From assembly GCF_030272615.1 (NCBI RefSeq), contig NC_081409.1, positions 18,418,260-18,482,259 on the forward strand: a stretch of DNA of 64,000 nucleotides, given 5' to 3'. Origin of the DNA: Cryptomeria japonica. Its lineage: Eukaryota > Streptophyta > Pinopsida > Cupressales > Cupressaceae. Shown here piece after piece: positions 44,908-56,264 of this stretch. The notes under the pieces are model-generated. The model had not been told where the DNA came from, ran no database searches, and saw nothing but the letters and a program-made list of their open reading frames with translations. The translations under genes were made by a program, and so were the position numbers. Each line of letters opens with the position of its first letter. Position 1 is the stretch's first letter.

Positions 44908-45740
44908 CTAGATTATGAATTTAGATACTATAAGTATCTCCTTTACATTCTCCAATCTACTGACCATGTCACCCATTATTACTTCAGCTTCCTGACATTG
45001 GAATACCACATACTTATACCTATTCATTATTTCCATGGTGAATTCTACAGTGGCTGCAAAATGGTCAGCAATATAGGAATCCCATTTGCTGAGTATGGTC
45101 TCTTGATGTAACACAAAATTTTGCTTGAGACTGTAATCGTACTTTCCTAACAACTTAACCAGAAACTGCTCATATTGTTCAAGTGAATTGAGGAGTGGAG
45201 GATGTTCTTTACAAACCCTGATATAGCCCTGCTCCATTATCTCCATATTTAAATCTAAAATATCTATACATGATTGCAATCTATTGATATCTTCTCCTCC
45301 TAGTAAGTCCTCTTTTGCAATCACATCTTCTCCTAATCTTTGGATTTTCTTAAGTATCTTATGTTGTTTTGAAAACCGAAGAAGATGTCATTCCCATTAT
45401 CCAAAATAGTAAATAAGAGCATTCTCATTGAAATGAGCTTCTTCAAATATCTCCATTGTATCTTGTAAAAATATTTTTATTTTATTTAACTGATCTTGAG
45501 CCCGTGTTTTAACTGTAGCCACCACTTTCCTCATCTCTTATAATGCTTTTGAGTCACCTTGTGAGAGAGATAAAGTAGATGACAAGGTGTCATCAACCCT
45601 AGAGTCGAGTGACTTGGCTATCTCTATGATCAGTTGTTTGTATTGTCTTAGTTGTGCTTTAATTTATGCTTTTGTCTTATGTTCTTTTTCAATTCTAGTC
45701 TGTACAATAGAAGTTATGGGTCAGTGCAAGAAGATGAGTC
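44908..45740 (-). pseudogene. Decayed coiled-coil reading frame, unrecognised
   Basis: One minus-strand frame from about 45740, broken by a few stops, ending in a clean 138-codon part (45324-44908). It reads as continuous amphipathic helix: EMRKVVATVKTRAQDQL, KIFLQDTMEIFEEAHF, SLEQYEQFLVKLLGKYDYSL, FTMEIMNRYKYVVFQCQEAE. No domain is recognised. The style resembles the helical C-terminal part of the unknown insertion at 14130-14879 and the frame beside element D, but I could not establish homology. Confidence 0.45.
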
Positions 45741-46597
45741 CACTTTTTGGCCAAAAAGTGGAAGTGTTTTCCCTAATTTTCAGATTTTGTCTCATTTGAG
45801 CTTAAATTTTGAAATACTTAGAGATTGAATCTTGGAAAAAGTCAGTAATATAAAAGATAGCCCTCTGAGTGTACTTTCTAAATATATAATTTATTTTAAT
45901 ACCCACATAATAAAAAATAACTTTTTGAATGGAGTTCTGAAAACTATGTTTTAAAAATGCCTGTTTCAGGACCATACCATGCATGTGTACGACCCACACT
46001 TTTTGACACAATTAAAATTATTTTCTCAAACCGTTTTGGGAAATGGTTTGTAACACACTGAAGATTGATGAGCATATTTTTCTGTATTTTTTTTTCTAAT
46101 ATTTTTTTTTAATTAATTTTTTAATGGCCGTAATTATCTTTTTAAAAATTTGACGTGTACGACCCACATAATTTGATGTAAACTTAACATTTTTTGATTT
46201 TTTTTTTTTTTAAATACAAAAGAATTTTGTGTAGATTGATGACATATAATTTTTTTCCCAAAATTCTTTAAAATAAAAAAGTTATTAAATTAACAAAATT
46301 AGTTAATATTTCAAATTTATGGACCCGATTTAGTATAAATTAAATGAAAAATAGTTAAAATAATCAATTTTTAAATAAATTTACATATTTAGAATCTAGA
46401 CAGTATAATCTGAAATGAGTTTTAATTTCGTAGAAAAATTCTCTGATTAGAGGCGCGTAAACTATTTCTGAAGTTCATATTTGTGCTTTCATTCATGGAG
46501 ATTTGAATTTGCAGGTCCATGTCTTAGGTGTGGCCATCCCAGGCCTATCCCGGGCCTAATCCCGAGCCAAGTGGCGGGTTGTAGAATCAACTTCCAC
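45741..46597. other. AT-rich non-coding stretch
   Basis: No gene. GTGTACGACCCACA occurs twice (about 45985 and 46156), each followed by a TTTTGA/TTTGATG context, suggesting a diverged duplication. Confidence 0.35.
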
Positions 46598-46975
46598 AAA
46601 ACGGGCCCCCATTTTCAAACAAGTGCGGCTTGTGAAAAAAAAAGGAAAAATGCCATTTAGAAACGGGGGCCCGCTTTTAAACAAAATGGGAAACGGGCCC
46701 CCATTTTTAAAAATGGGCCCCCGTTTCTAAAAAACGGGCCCCCGTTTTGTTTAAAAGTGGGCCCCTGTTTTTAAAAACGGGCACCCGTTTTTAAAAAACG
46801 CGCCCCCGTTTTTAAAAAACGGGCCCCCGTTTTGTTTAAAAGCAAGCCCCCATTTTAGAACAAAATGGGGGCTCATTTTTTTTGCTTCGGACCCCCATTA
46901 CCTTTCGGCTCGGGAGCCCGAAGCATAAACGAGCCCCTATTTTTTGAAAACGGGTCCCCGTTTATAAGAGCGCGT
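46598..46975. repeat. Array of palindromic GGGCCCCC units
   Basis: About a dozen units of ACGGGCCCCCGTTTT type, separated by TTTAAAA or TTTGTTTAAAA, in both orientations (CGGGGGCCCG and CGGGCCCCCG). Single-base variants include GGGCCCCT, GCGCCCCC and GGGCACCC. GC-rich cores in a very AT-rich setting can fold into alternative hairpins. Confidence 0.75.
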
Positions 46976-47039
46976 TTTCCAATGCGCGGACTTCCGCGAA
47001 TTTGTGACTCATTACCTTTCACTTGCCCTTATGGCAACT

Positions 47040-48360
47040 TGTTGGTTAAAAGATTTGTCCTTAAATACCTTTAAAAAATGACTCACAAACACCCAAATTT
47101 AAAGACAAAAAAAGAACCAATAATTGAGTCACTTGTAATGGCAATTGCAAGTGCTCTTTAAATTTTGATATGAAGGTACCACTCCCTTTGTTGGATAAAA
47201 TGTATGTTTTCTGAATATACTTTTAACTAGAAAGCAATAAAGACAAACTGACATCTACCCATAACCATGAAAGTAGATGTGAAAAACTAATTTAAAATAA
47301 AGTGAATGAAGATAAGTAAAACACGGTCTAATTACCCATACCCATGAAAATACTCTTTCCAATAGAATCAAAATGCCCTAGACTCTGATTGAGTCTCACT
47401 CATGCCTCAAAGGACAAGGGGGATCAGAATGCCCAGGCAATGAGCTAACAACGGATTTATTTCCAATATACAAGTTATTTCTCAAATCAAAGTTTCAATA
47501 TTAAATGCATACACACAATTTAATGTAATAGAAAAGACAATGAAAGGTAATTACAAGAGAAACAAAACTCATGGTAATCAAAATAAAATATTGATAGATG
47601 CATACATCAACAAAATCTTGTTTATTTCATCAATGCCAAAATGTGGGCTCACAAACTCAACACCTCTGTAAAATAAAACTATGTAGTCTAGAAAACTATG
47701 CTGCCCTTATTTTTTATAGAAAAAAAAGAATTCTCCCACTTTCTTGGTAAGAAATTACAATTAATAGTTTTTCTCCATAAACTTCTCAGTTTTTCGGTAG
47801 CTTTTTTAGTTATGCAACTGATTCTTGAAAATAGAAGAAAAGATTAAATTTTCTTTTGTGACCTCAGGTTTTCTTCGTTTTATAGCTTTTTACCTTATAG
47901 TGAAATTGTTGCTCTTAAAACTGATTTAAAACATTTTTTAAAACATTTTAAATTGCTGCACATAAATGATTGAGAAAATTTTAATTTTTCTTGCAGCCAC
48001 TTTTTATTAAATTCCCCACGGATTAACTGGGCATCCTGGGGCCGTGAAAAATTGTGAGCTGTTATGATATTTAAAATTACAAATAGGTTTTTAATCATTT
48101 TTGAAGAGCTCACCAAATCAGGATACTTCCTTTGTAAACTGACCCTACTAATCATATTGCCGCATTGAGAAAATATTAAAATAATACATCATGTGATCTC
48201 CTATGATCATAAAATTAAATATGGGAGCATTTAAGCCCAAAATATTAGGTGGGTTGTCTTTAGATTTTTGAAAATTTACAATTTTTTTGCTGCATTTTTG
48301 GACTAGCTAATATATGTGCAGAATTGGACTATCACAAACTAAACCATTGAACCTTTTTAT
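47040..48360 (-). mobile_element. Element E 3' LTR (aligned portion)
   Basis: Direct repeat of 58118-59409; both start TGTTGGTTAA. The right end is uncertain: similarity is last seen at ACCATTGAAC near 48353, where the other copy is about to be cut. On the minus strand this is the 3' LTR, judged by the primer-binding site beside the other copy. Confidence 0.75.
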
Positions 48361-48916
48361 GTTGGTTTGGAGGTTCAACGCAGAGAAAAAAATTCATAAT
48401 TTTCAGTTGAAAAACTCTATTTCCCACGAAATTTTGACAGCAGAATGAACCATTGAACCTTTGAACTGCGGGGTTTAATCAGAAGGTTCAAAATTACAGA
48501 CTTAGGCGAACATAAAGACTAAAGTCATGAGATTTTTCAATAATAAAGTTATGAATTGGGGAAATGAAAACTTTTAAATTTTCCAAGTTCAAAAACCGAG
48601 GTAACAATAGGCTATAAAGGGGGATGAGGACTACAAGGACTAAGAGAGTCCAAAACATCTCTAGGTGAGACTAGTGCCTTATCTATTGGATAATAGAGTC
48701 AAAGAAATTGCAAGAATAAAGGGTGGTGCTTTGCAAAGGGGTGGAGGGGAAATAGGAAAACCAAAAAGCCAAAACTATAAAGCCAAAACCACTAAAGCCT
48801 ACAACAAACCCAAAAAATTATTTGCAAATATGTACAAGGGTGGGAAACCCCTTTACCTCAAAGAAACTCCAGGCTACTAATGCAAAACCATTAATTGGCT
48901 AGGAAAAATATGAGTG
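48361..48916 (-). other. Element E interior or LTR edge, left of Copia C
   Basis: Non-coding as far as can be judged. It holds GGTTCAA inverted repeats at 48341-48380 and 48446-48490. On the plus strand a TATAAAG at about 48634 precedes a short Lys-rich frame (48665-48880) that I do not trust. No polypurine tract was found here, so the LTR edge cannot be fixed. Confidence 0.4.
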
Positions 48917-48921
48917 GTTGC
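48917..48921. repeat. Target-site duplication of Copia C, left copy
   Basis: GTTGC here, ATTGC at 56260-56264; four of five identical. Confidence 0.7.
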
Positions 48922-50411
48922 TGATGAATAATGATGAACAGTTAGTACCAAACTGGTACTGAGAGGGGGGGGGGTGAATTAGTACAGGCAAAAACTTTCC
49001 CTGAACCAGTTTAATTGCAAAGACTGCACTTAGCTGGGAAATAATAACACCGGTCTGAATCAGGGCACTACTGGTAAAACATAGTGAGAGTATGAAAGAC
49101 ATAAACCGGTAAACACTTAGATCTCCATACAATCTAATATCTCATTTCCACTTCACCCGTATGCATAAACAAGTAATATATCGTCAGAAATATAATGACT
49201 GCCGTTTCAACATGCTTTACCACTTGACAAAGAATATTAAAGCATCACATGAAAAGCATCACATATGACACACTGATTTTTCACGTGGAAACCCAACTGA
49301 GAAAAACCACAGTGGGGATGAATACCCACAAGTTGTTCTTTGAACTGTTTTGAAGTCCGCTCTATTAGGAGCCTAGTCCGGTTAAAAACTTTTACAATAG
49401 GTTCTGCTAGGAACCGATCTTGCTAGGGATCACCCAGTTAAGGGATGGCTAAATACCCGGTTAAAGGTTAGAACCCTATTAAAGGTTACCTCGCAAGAGG
49501 ATTTGAAGAACTCATTGAATTGAGTCACCCTGTTAAAGGATATACACAAAAGCCCGTTAAAACTACCCAGTTAAGGGATTTTCCAACTATTGAAATGGTT
49601 AGAAGTCAACAGGTAATACACTGATCTGATAACAACACTCAATGCCAAGGAAGATCCACTTTAGCTCCTTTGCTTCTACGATCACACTCTGTAGGAATCA
49701 ACACACTTCTCCGGTCTGGCAAGAATCAAGTATCTCTTCACTTGGATACACACATAACATTTGCCAACAACTTCAAAGTGAAAAACATCATCAACCTTAT
49801 AGGAGACAGATAGGTCAGTAGCATAAACCCTAAACCCTAAAAATTTAGGTTTAACAATTCAATCATTCAATCCTGACCATTAACCATACTACATTGAATA
49901 CAACAGTCTCGAACAGATCTCAAGACGTTCTCCAACGTTCATTCTTTGCCGCTTTAGGAAGTTGATAACTCATCACGCGCTCTCCACCGTTTGCAGAGAC
50001 TTCACACATTCCTGAGGTAGATAGGATCAATCTCCATGCAAGATCCTCAAGGGAATCCTTCATGCACATAAGGCTGATGTGGAAACACGATCTGATCTTC
50101 ATTACAATGCTAACACATCACAAGATGTCATCGGTTGAATCACATAGGCTTGGAATGCATCAATCGAAAACCTTGAAGTTGAGACTACCAACCGGTAGTC
50201 ATGCCAAATGAAACCTCGATACAAAACTTTCCATATATCAGTTCTCATTCCAACATACCACTTCACTTTTTCACATATACTGGTTCATAATATCATACCG
50301 GTTCTCTTGCCAGTTTTCTTACTTCAATATACCGGTTCATACTTTAGCATATTGACATAAATGACAACATACAATATCATCATATCATCAAGCTCTGCAC
50401 ATATGCCAACA
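48922..50411 (-). mobile_element. Copia C 3' LTR
   Basis: About 1490 bp, plus-strand ends TGATGAATAATG and CATATGCCAACA, direct repeat of 54777-56259. A ten-G run lies about 43 bases from the outer end. It contains many ACCGGT motifs and a short AACCCTAAACCCTAAA string. Confidence 0.92.
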
Positions 50412-50413
50412 AT

Positions 50414-50423
50414 CTCCCCCTTT
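50414..50423 (-). promoter_or_regulatory. Copia C polypurine tract
   Basis: AAAGGGGGAG on the minus strand, flanked by ATCAATGCC as in Copia A and element D. Confidence 0.88.
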
Positions 50424-50614
50424 GGCATTGATGGAAATATACAAAGATATCTCTCTGCTTCACATCTTCTCCCCCTTTGACAACAATGCCAAAGTGGAGG
50501 CACAAACAGCTATGTTCCACTATGCTGCTCCCCCTAAGGAGTAGCATCTTTCAACACACCAATCCTGCAAAATATTTATCAATGCAATACCCGACTGATG
50601 CGGAGCACACACCT

Positions 50615-51199
50615 TTAGTTCACCTCTTGAAGAGGCAACACCCCTAATTCACCTCTTAAATAGGTAAATTTAGCCTTTGGTAGAGGCTTGGTGAATATGT
50701 CTGCTATCTGCTCCTTACTGGAAACATGTTCCAATACAACTTCTTTGTTGTGAACCTTCTCCCTCAAGAAATGATACTTGAGCTCGAAGTTCTTGGTTCT
50801 AGCATGTAAAACCAGATTCTTGGAAATATTAATTGCACTTGTGTTGTCACAAAATATACTTACTGGTTCAGATACAGGAACTTTGAAGCCACTTAATACA
50901 TGCTTCATCCAAATTGTCTGGGTGCAGTTCATAAATGCTGCAACATATTCCGCTTCTGCTGTAGACTGAGAGATACAACTCTGCTTCTTATTCATCTATG
51001 AGACCAGTCTACCACCAAGAAAGAATGCACCACCGGTTGTGCTCTTCCGGTCATCCACATTGCCAGCCCAATCAGCATCTGTAAACACTTTTAGGTTGAA
51101 ATCATTATTGTATGGATACCATAATCCATAGTCAATAGTTCCCTTCAGTTATCTAAGAATCCGCTTGACAGCTACCAAGTGGGATTCTCTTGGACTTTT
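50615..51199 (-). pseudogene. Copia C RNase H
   Basis: Clean C-terminal frame (50995-50615): SCISQSTAEAEYVAAF, IFCDNTSAINISKN with the conserved CDN, KYHFLREKVHN, and EQIADIFTKPLPKAKF. The stretch to 51199 encodes the start of the domain with one stop near 50996. In the same frame as the reverse transcriptase. Confidence 0.9.
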
Positions 51200-52070
51200 C
51201 TAGAAATGTGTAGTAATGCCTACTACATGTGCAATGTCCGGTCTGCTATGTACTACATAGTGCAGCTTACCAATCATTGATTGGTATTCCTTCTCATTCA
51301 CCAATGCCGAGTCATCCTCTTTTGATAATTTACAACCGATCACCATAGATGTACCAACCGGTTTGCTATCTTCCATGCCAAAGGTCTTCAACACCTCTTT
51401 GACATACTTGGACTGAGTGATAAAGATACCATCTTTCATTTGTTGAATCTGTAGTCCAATGAAGAACTTAATCTCCCCTATAAGTGACATCTCAAATTCC
51501 TTTTTCATCTCATCTACAAAATCATGACTCATCTTGTCATCTTCACCAAAAATTATGTCATCAACAAATACTTCACAGATCAAAATCTGATCTCCTTCTG
51601 ACTTCAAATAGATATTGCTATCTTCACTTGTTCTTTCAAATCCGATCTTCACAAGATGGGAGTGTAAGCGTTCACACCATGCTCTAGGTGTCTGCTTCAA
51701 TCCATACAAGGATTTATGTAGTCTACACACCATGTCACTGTCTTTTGATAGGGAAAACCCATCTGGTTGCTCTATATACACCTCCTCTTCAAGTATTCCA
51801 TTCAGAAATGCAGATTTTACATCCATTTGATATACTTTGAATCCCTTGAAGGTTGCATATGTAAGAAGCATACAAACTCCTTCCAATCTAGCTACTGGAG
51901 CAAAGGTTTCTCCATAGTCTTCTCCTTCTTCTTGAGCATATCCCTTATACACCAGTCTGGCTTTGTTTCTTACCATTGTGCCATCTTCATTCAGCTTATT
52001 TTTGAAAACCCATTTGGTGCCAATGACATTTTTATACTCAGGTCTGGGTACTAGAGACCATGTACCATTT
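51200..52070 (-). pseudogene. Copia C reverse transcriptase
   Basis: Long frame from 51976 to 51200 with [55 protein letters not shown], the active site [11 protein letters not shown], and [18 protein letters not shown], ending near [11 protein letters not shown]. The upstream part to about 52070 encodes the [13 protein letters not shown] entry block. Intact for about 258 codons, so this is the best-preserved enzyme in Copia C. Confidence 0.9.
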
Positions 52071-52374
52071 TTTCTATTTGGTCAAGTTCCTCTTCCATTG
52101 CCTTGATCCAGTCTTCATCTTTATGTGCCTCTTTAAAAGTTATAGGCTCAAATTCAAAAATCATGCAAGAACTTTCTTCAACCTTTCTTCTTGTAAGAAT
52201 TCCTGCATCCTTATCTCCTATGATCTACTTTGGATCATGATTCAACTTTACATACCTAGGAATGATCTTAGCCATTTCCTCTTGCTTTTCTTCTTTGTCC
52301 TCATCTTCATCAGTATCAACATCTATCGGTGTAGAAGCACTGTTACTGGTACTTGGCTATTTTGCAACCAGTTC
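52071..52374 (-). pseudogene. Copia C pol linker between integrase and reverse transcriptase
   Basis: Low-complexity acidic and Ser/Thr-rich coding region with stops; typical of the variable linker of Copia pol. Confidence 0.55.
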
Positions 52375-53352
52375 CTAGAAGGTTACAACTGGTTCATCTA
52401 CCACTCGCTCACTACCGGTTTCCTCAGGTTTCTCAGAGGTTTCATCAATTCTAACATTAATACTTTCAACAATTCTCTGAGTCCTATTGTTGACACACTT
52501 GAGAGCTTTACTCTTGGTGGAATATCCTAGGAATATTCCCTCATCACTTTTTGCATCAAACTTGCTTTGATGTTCATTCCTCTTGCTATAACATTTGCTA
52601 CCAAACACTCTAAAGTAGCTTACTACAGGAGTCTTACCGGTCCAATACTCATAAGGTGTTTTATCCTTACCTTTCTTGATGAGTACCCGGTTCATAGTGT
52701 AGACTGTAGTGCTCACTGCTTCTCTCCAGAAGGTGTGAGCAACCTTCCCTTGAATCAACATCGTTCTGGATGCTTCGACTACAGTCCGATTGTTCCTCTA
52801 TGCTAGGCCATTTTGTTATGGAGTCCGGGGAGCAGACAGTTGCCTCTTGATGTCATTCTCTTCATAGTACTTGTTGAATTCACCGGAAGTGAATTCTCCT
52901 CCTTGATTAGTTCTTAGGAACTTAATCCTCTTACCACTTTCCTTTTCGACTAGTGCTCTAAAAGCTTTGAACTTTCCAAAAGCTTCAAACTTATCTTTCA
53001 AGAATGTGACCCACATCATTCTTGAGCAGTCATCAGTGAGAATCATAAAGTACCTATCTCCCTGCACACTCCTAGTTTTCATAGGACCACACAAATCAAT
53101 ATGCACAAGATCAAGTAAATTGTCTGCAGTGAAAGATTTACCTTTGAAGGTTGAGGAAGACATTTTCCCTAGTTAACACTCTTTGCACAAAGGATTCTCT
53201 GGTTTGTTCAGCACAGGCAAACCTCTAACTGTCTTGATCTTATTGGCCTTCACAATATTATCAAAGTTTACATGGCAGAGTCTCCTATGCCATATCCAGC
53301 TATCATCAAACTTAGCCATTAGACATGTACTGATATTTGCATTCAGCTGAAA
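52375..53352 (-). pseudogene. Copia C integrase
   Basis: Pieces at 53163-52816 and 52761-52375: VHIDLCGPMKTRSVQGD with the first catalytic Asp, FLRTNQGGEFTS where the second Asp position is Asn, then a stop next to QNGLA where the catalytic Glu is normally found, and finally FRVFGSKCYSKRN and EGIFLGYS. The zinc-binding part lies upstream to about 53350 (RLCHVNFD- and C-rich). Two of three catalytic acids are lost. Confidence 0.85.
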
Positions 53353-53670
53353 TCAGTTACCTCTGGTCTGCATATCAGTGGCCATTAGTTCACCACTCTT
53401 TCCTTTTATTTTGCACACTCCATCTTTGAATTCCAGAGTGAGTCCATTATCATTCAACTGGGCAACACTCAAAAGGTTGTGCCTAAGACCTTCTACCCAA
53501 TACACATTTTTAGCATTGCTTTTTCCATTTAGAGAGATGGACCCTCTGCCTTTTACCATACATGGTGCATCATTACCAAATCGGACCACACCACCATCAT
53601 ACTCTTCCAGAGATAGAAACTTACTCTGGTCACCAGTCATGTGGTGAGAACAACCACTGTCAATAATCCA
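53353..53670 (-). pseudogene. Copia C protease and pre-integrase block
   Basis: WIIDSGCSHHMTG, an intact retropepsin D-S-G site, sits just after a stop near 53671. It is followed by VRFGNDAPCMVKGRG and YWVEGLRHNLLSVAQL. The frame is clean to 53353. Confidence 0.85.
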
Positions 53671-54705
53671 CTAATTGGAATTATCAAAGCGGGAGACAAG
53701 AGCCTTCTTATCAGACACATCTTCTTTAACTGCTACAAACACAATGTCTTCACTTTTTTCATCTTCTGATTCCTCATCAGTAAAACCTTCATCAACTGCT
53801 ACAAAACAATTTCTCCTGTTTTCTCCTTTGAACTTCTTAAACTTCTCTGGTTTGTCCTTATTGTCACCATTAGGACAGTTTACAACAATGTGTCCTATCC
53901 TATTGCAAGAAAAAAATTTCAATGGAAGCTTACCTCTGTATTTACCAGTTCCCTTAGGAAGTCTCTTGGCAAGAAGAGCTTCAAATTCCATCAGTATCTC
54001 CTCATCATCCATTTCTCTACTTTGTCTTGGTTCACAACTGGTACTAGCTTCTTTTCCCTTTCTAGATGGTGCAGCAGATGCTCTAAAGGCTGATTCAGTC
54101 TTTTGAATATTACCATCATAATTATTTAGCTCATATGCGGTCAATTTAGTAATGATGGAGTCTAGGGATACCTTTGTCTTGTCTATAGACCTCAACTCTT
54201 GAATAGCAGCAACCCTTATTACATAGGTCGATAATAAGGATCTCAAGACTTTGCTAATAACAGTGGAATCATCTATTTTACCTCCTGCACTCTTGATGTC
54301 TCCAACAACAGTTTTGATTCTTATTCCATATTGTTGAATGGTCTCTCCTTCAACCATCCGCATGTCTTCAAACTTTCCCCTAAGTCTCTCTTCCTTAGCT
54401 TGTTTCACATGCTCATCACCGCCATAGATATTCTCCAGAGCATCCCATACTTCTTTGGGATTATCTTTATCCTGAACATCAATAAACTCAATGTCAGATA
54501 GACTGCTGATTAGGGCTTCCATTACTTGCCCATTCTCCTAAATCTCTCTCTTTTGATCATTAGTGAGAGTACCGGTAGGAATAACATAAGCATTCTCAAC
54601 ATAGCTCCAGTGTTGAACACCCATGCTTCTGATGTAGATCTTCATTCCGTCCTTCCATATCTTAAAATTATCTTTGTTGAACTTTGGACCTTCCCTCTTC
54701 ATCAT
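53671..54705 (-). pseudogene. Copia C gag
   Basis: An ATG at 54705 opens the frame (MMKREGPKFNKDNFKIWKDG). A single TAG near 54539 precedes a clean 283-codon part (54522-53671) with PKEVWDALENIYGG, FEDMRMVEGETIQQY, IKTVVGDIKSAGGKI and a zinc-knuckle-like FFSCNRIGHIVVNC, in which the first Cys is Phe. The acidic tail leads into the protease. Gag assembles the particle. Confidence 0.88.
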
Positions 54706-54762
54706 TAGAGTAGGATCTTTTGCTCAAGCGGTTAAGCTTCCAGCACAGAGGACCTGGAAGAT

Positions 54763-54774
54763 GCTTTGATACCA
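54763..54774 (-). promoter_or_regulatory. Copia C primer-binding site (initiator tRNA-Met type)
   Basis: TGGTATCAAAGC on the minus strand, two bases from the LTR; one change from the usual TGGTATCAGAGC. Confidence 0.88.
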
Positions 54775-54776
54775 AT

Positions 54777-56259
54777 TGATGAATAATGATGAATAGTTAG
54801 TACCAAACTAGTACTAAGAGGGGGGGGGGTGAATCAGTATAGACAAAAACTTTCCCTGAACCAGTTTAACTGCAAAGACTTCACTTAGCTGGTAAATAGT
54901 AACACCGGTCTGAATCAGGGCACTACCAGTAAAACACAGTGAGAGTATGAAAGACATAAACCGGCAAACACTTAGATCTCCACACAATCTAATATCTCAT
55001 TTCCACTTCACCCGTATGCATAAACAAGTAATATATCATCAGAAATATAATGACTGTCGGTTCAACATGCTTTACCACTTGACAAAGAATATTAAAGCAT
55101 CACATGAAAAACATGACACATGACACACTGATTTTTCACGTGGAAACCCAACTGGGAAAAACCACAGTGGGGATGAATACCTATAAGTTGTTCTTTGAAC
55201 TCTTTTGAAGTTCGCTCTGTTAGGAGCCTAGTTCAGTTAAAGACTTTTACAATAGGTTCTGCTAGGAATCGATCCTGCTAGGGATCACCCGGTTAAGGGA
55301 TGGCTAAATACTTGATTAAAGGTTAGAACCCTATTAAAGGTTACCTCACAAGAGGATTTGAAGAACTCATTGAATTGAGTCACCCTGTTAAAGGATTTAC
55401 ACAAAAGCCTGTTAAAGCTGCCCGGTTAAGGGATTTTCCAACTGCTAAAATAGTTAGAAGTCAACAGGTAATACACTGATCTGATAACAACTCTCAATGC
55501 CAAGGCAGATCCACTTTAGCTCCTTTGCTTTTGCAATCACACTCTGCAGGTATCAACACACTTCTCCAGTCTGGAAAGAATCAAGTATCTCTTCACTTGG
55601 ATACACACATAACATTTGCCAACAACTTCAAAGTGAAAAATATCATCGACCATTTAGGAGACAGATAGGTCAGTAGCATAAACCCTAAACCCTAAACATT
55701 TAGGTTTAACAATTCAATCGGTTCAATCCTGACCGTTAACCATACTGCATTGAATACAACAGTCTCGAACAGATCTCAAGACGTTCTCCAACGTTCATTC
55801 TTTGCCGCTTCAGGAAGTTGATAACTCATCATGCGTTCTCCACCGTTTGCAGAGACTTCACACATTCCCGAGGTAGATAGGATCAATCTCCATGCAAGAT
55901 CCTCAAAGGAATCCTTCACGCACATAAGGCTGACGTGGCAACACGATCTAATCTTCATTACAATGATAACACATCACAAGATGTCATCAGTTGAATCACA
56001 CAGGCTTGGAATGCATCAACTAGAAACCTTGAAGTTGAGACTACCAACTGGTAGTCATGCCAAATGAAACCTCGATACAAAACTTCCCATATACCGGTTC
56101 TCATTCCAACATACCACTTCACTTTTTCACATATACCAGTTCACAATATTATATTAGTTCTCTTACCAGTTTGCTTACTTCAATATACCGGTTCAGACTT
56201 CAGCATACTGACATCAATGACAACATACAATATCATCAAGCTCTGCACATATGCCAACA
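54777..56259 (-). mobile_element. Copia C 5' LTR
   Basis: About 1483 bp, direct repeat of 48922-50411, with the G run at 54820-54829. TSD copy ATTGC follows. Confidence 0.92.
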
Positions 56260-56264
56260 ATTGC

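Larger units (their letters stand above)
48922..56259 (-). mobile_element. Copia C: SIRE/Maximus-like LTR retrotransposon, full span
   Basis: Complete structure: LTRs of about 1.48 kb, TSD, Met-type primer-binding site, polypurine tract and all Copia domains in order on the minus strand (gag, protease, integrase, reverse transcriptase, RNase H). Several stops and two changed integrase residues make it inactive. The first 190 bases of the two LTRs differ at about a dozen places, so it is not a recent insertion. 50424-50614 is its 3' untranslated part. Confidence 0.93.

Noticed and set aside
48665-48880. Short Lys-rich plus-strand gene after a TATAAAG
   Set aside because: 71 codons, no known family, inside element E sequence that is transcribed from the other strand; promoter-like string alone is weak.
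49826-49845. Telomere-like AACCCTAAACCCTAAA string
   Set aside because: Only two to three units, and present in both Copia C LTRs (also near 55680), so it is LTR sequence rather than a telomere or interstitial array.
51484-52530. Several overlapping plus-strand frames of 67-156 codons
   Set aside because: Antisense shadows of Copia C reverse transcriptase and linker.
53378-54106. Plus-strand frames of 89 and 143 codons
   Set aside because: Antisense of Copia C gag and protease, which carry the recognisable motifs.
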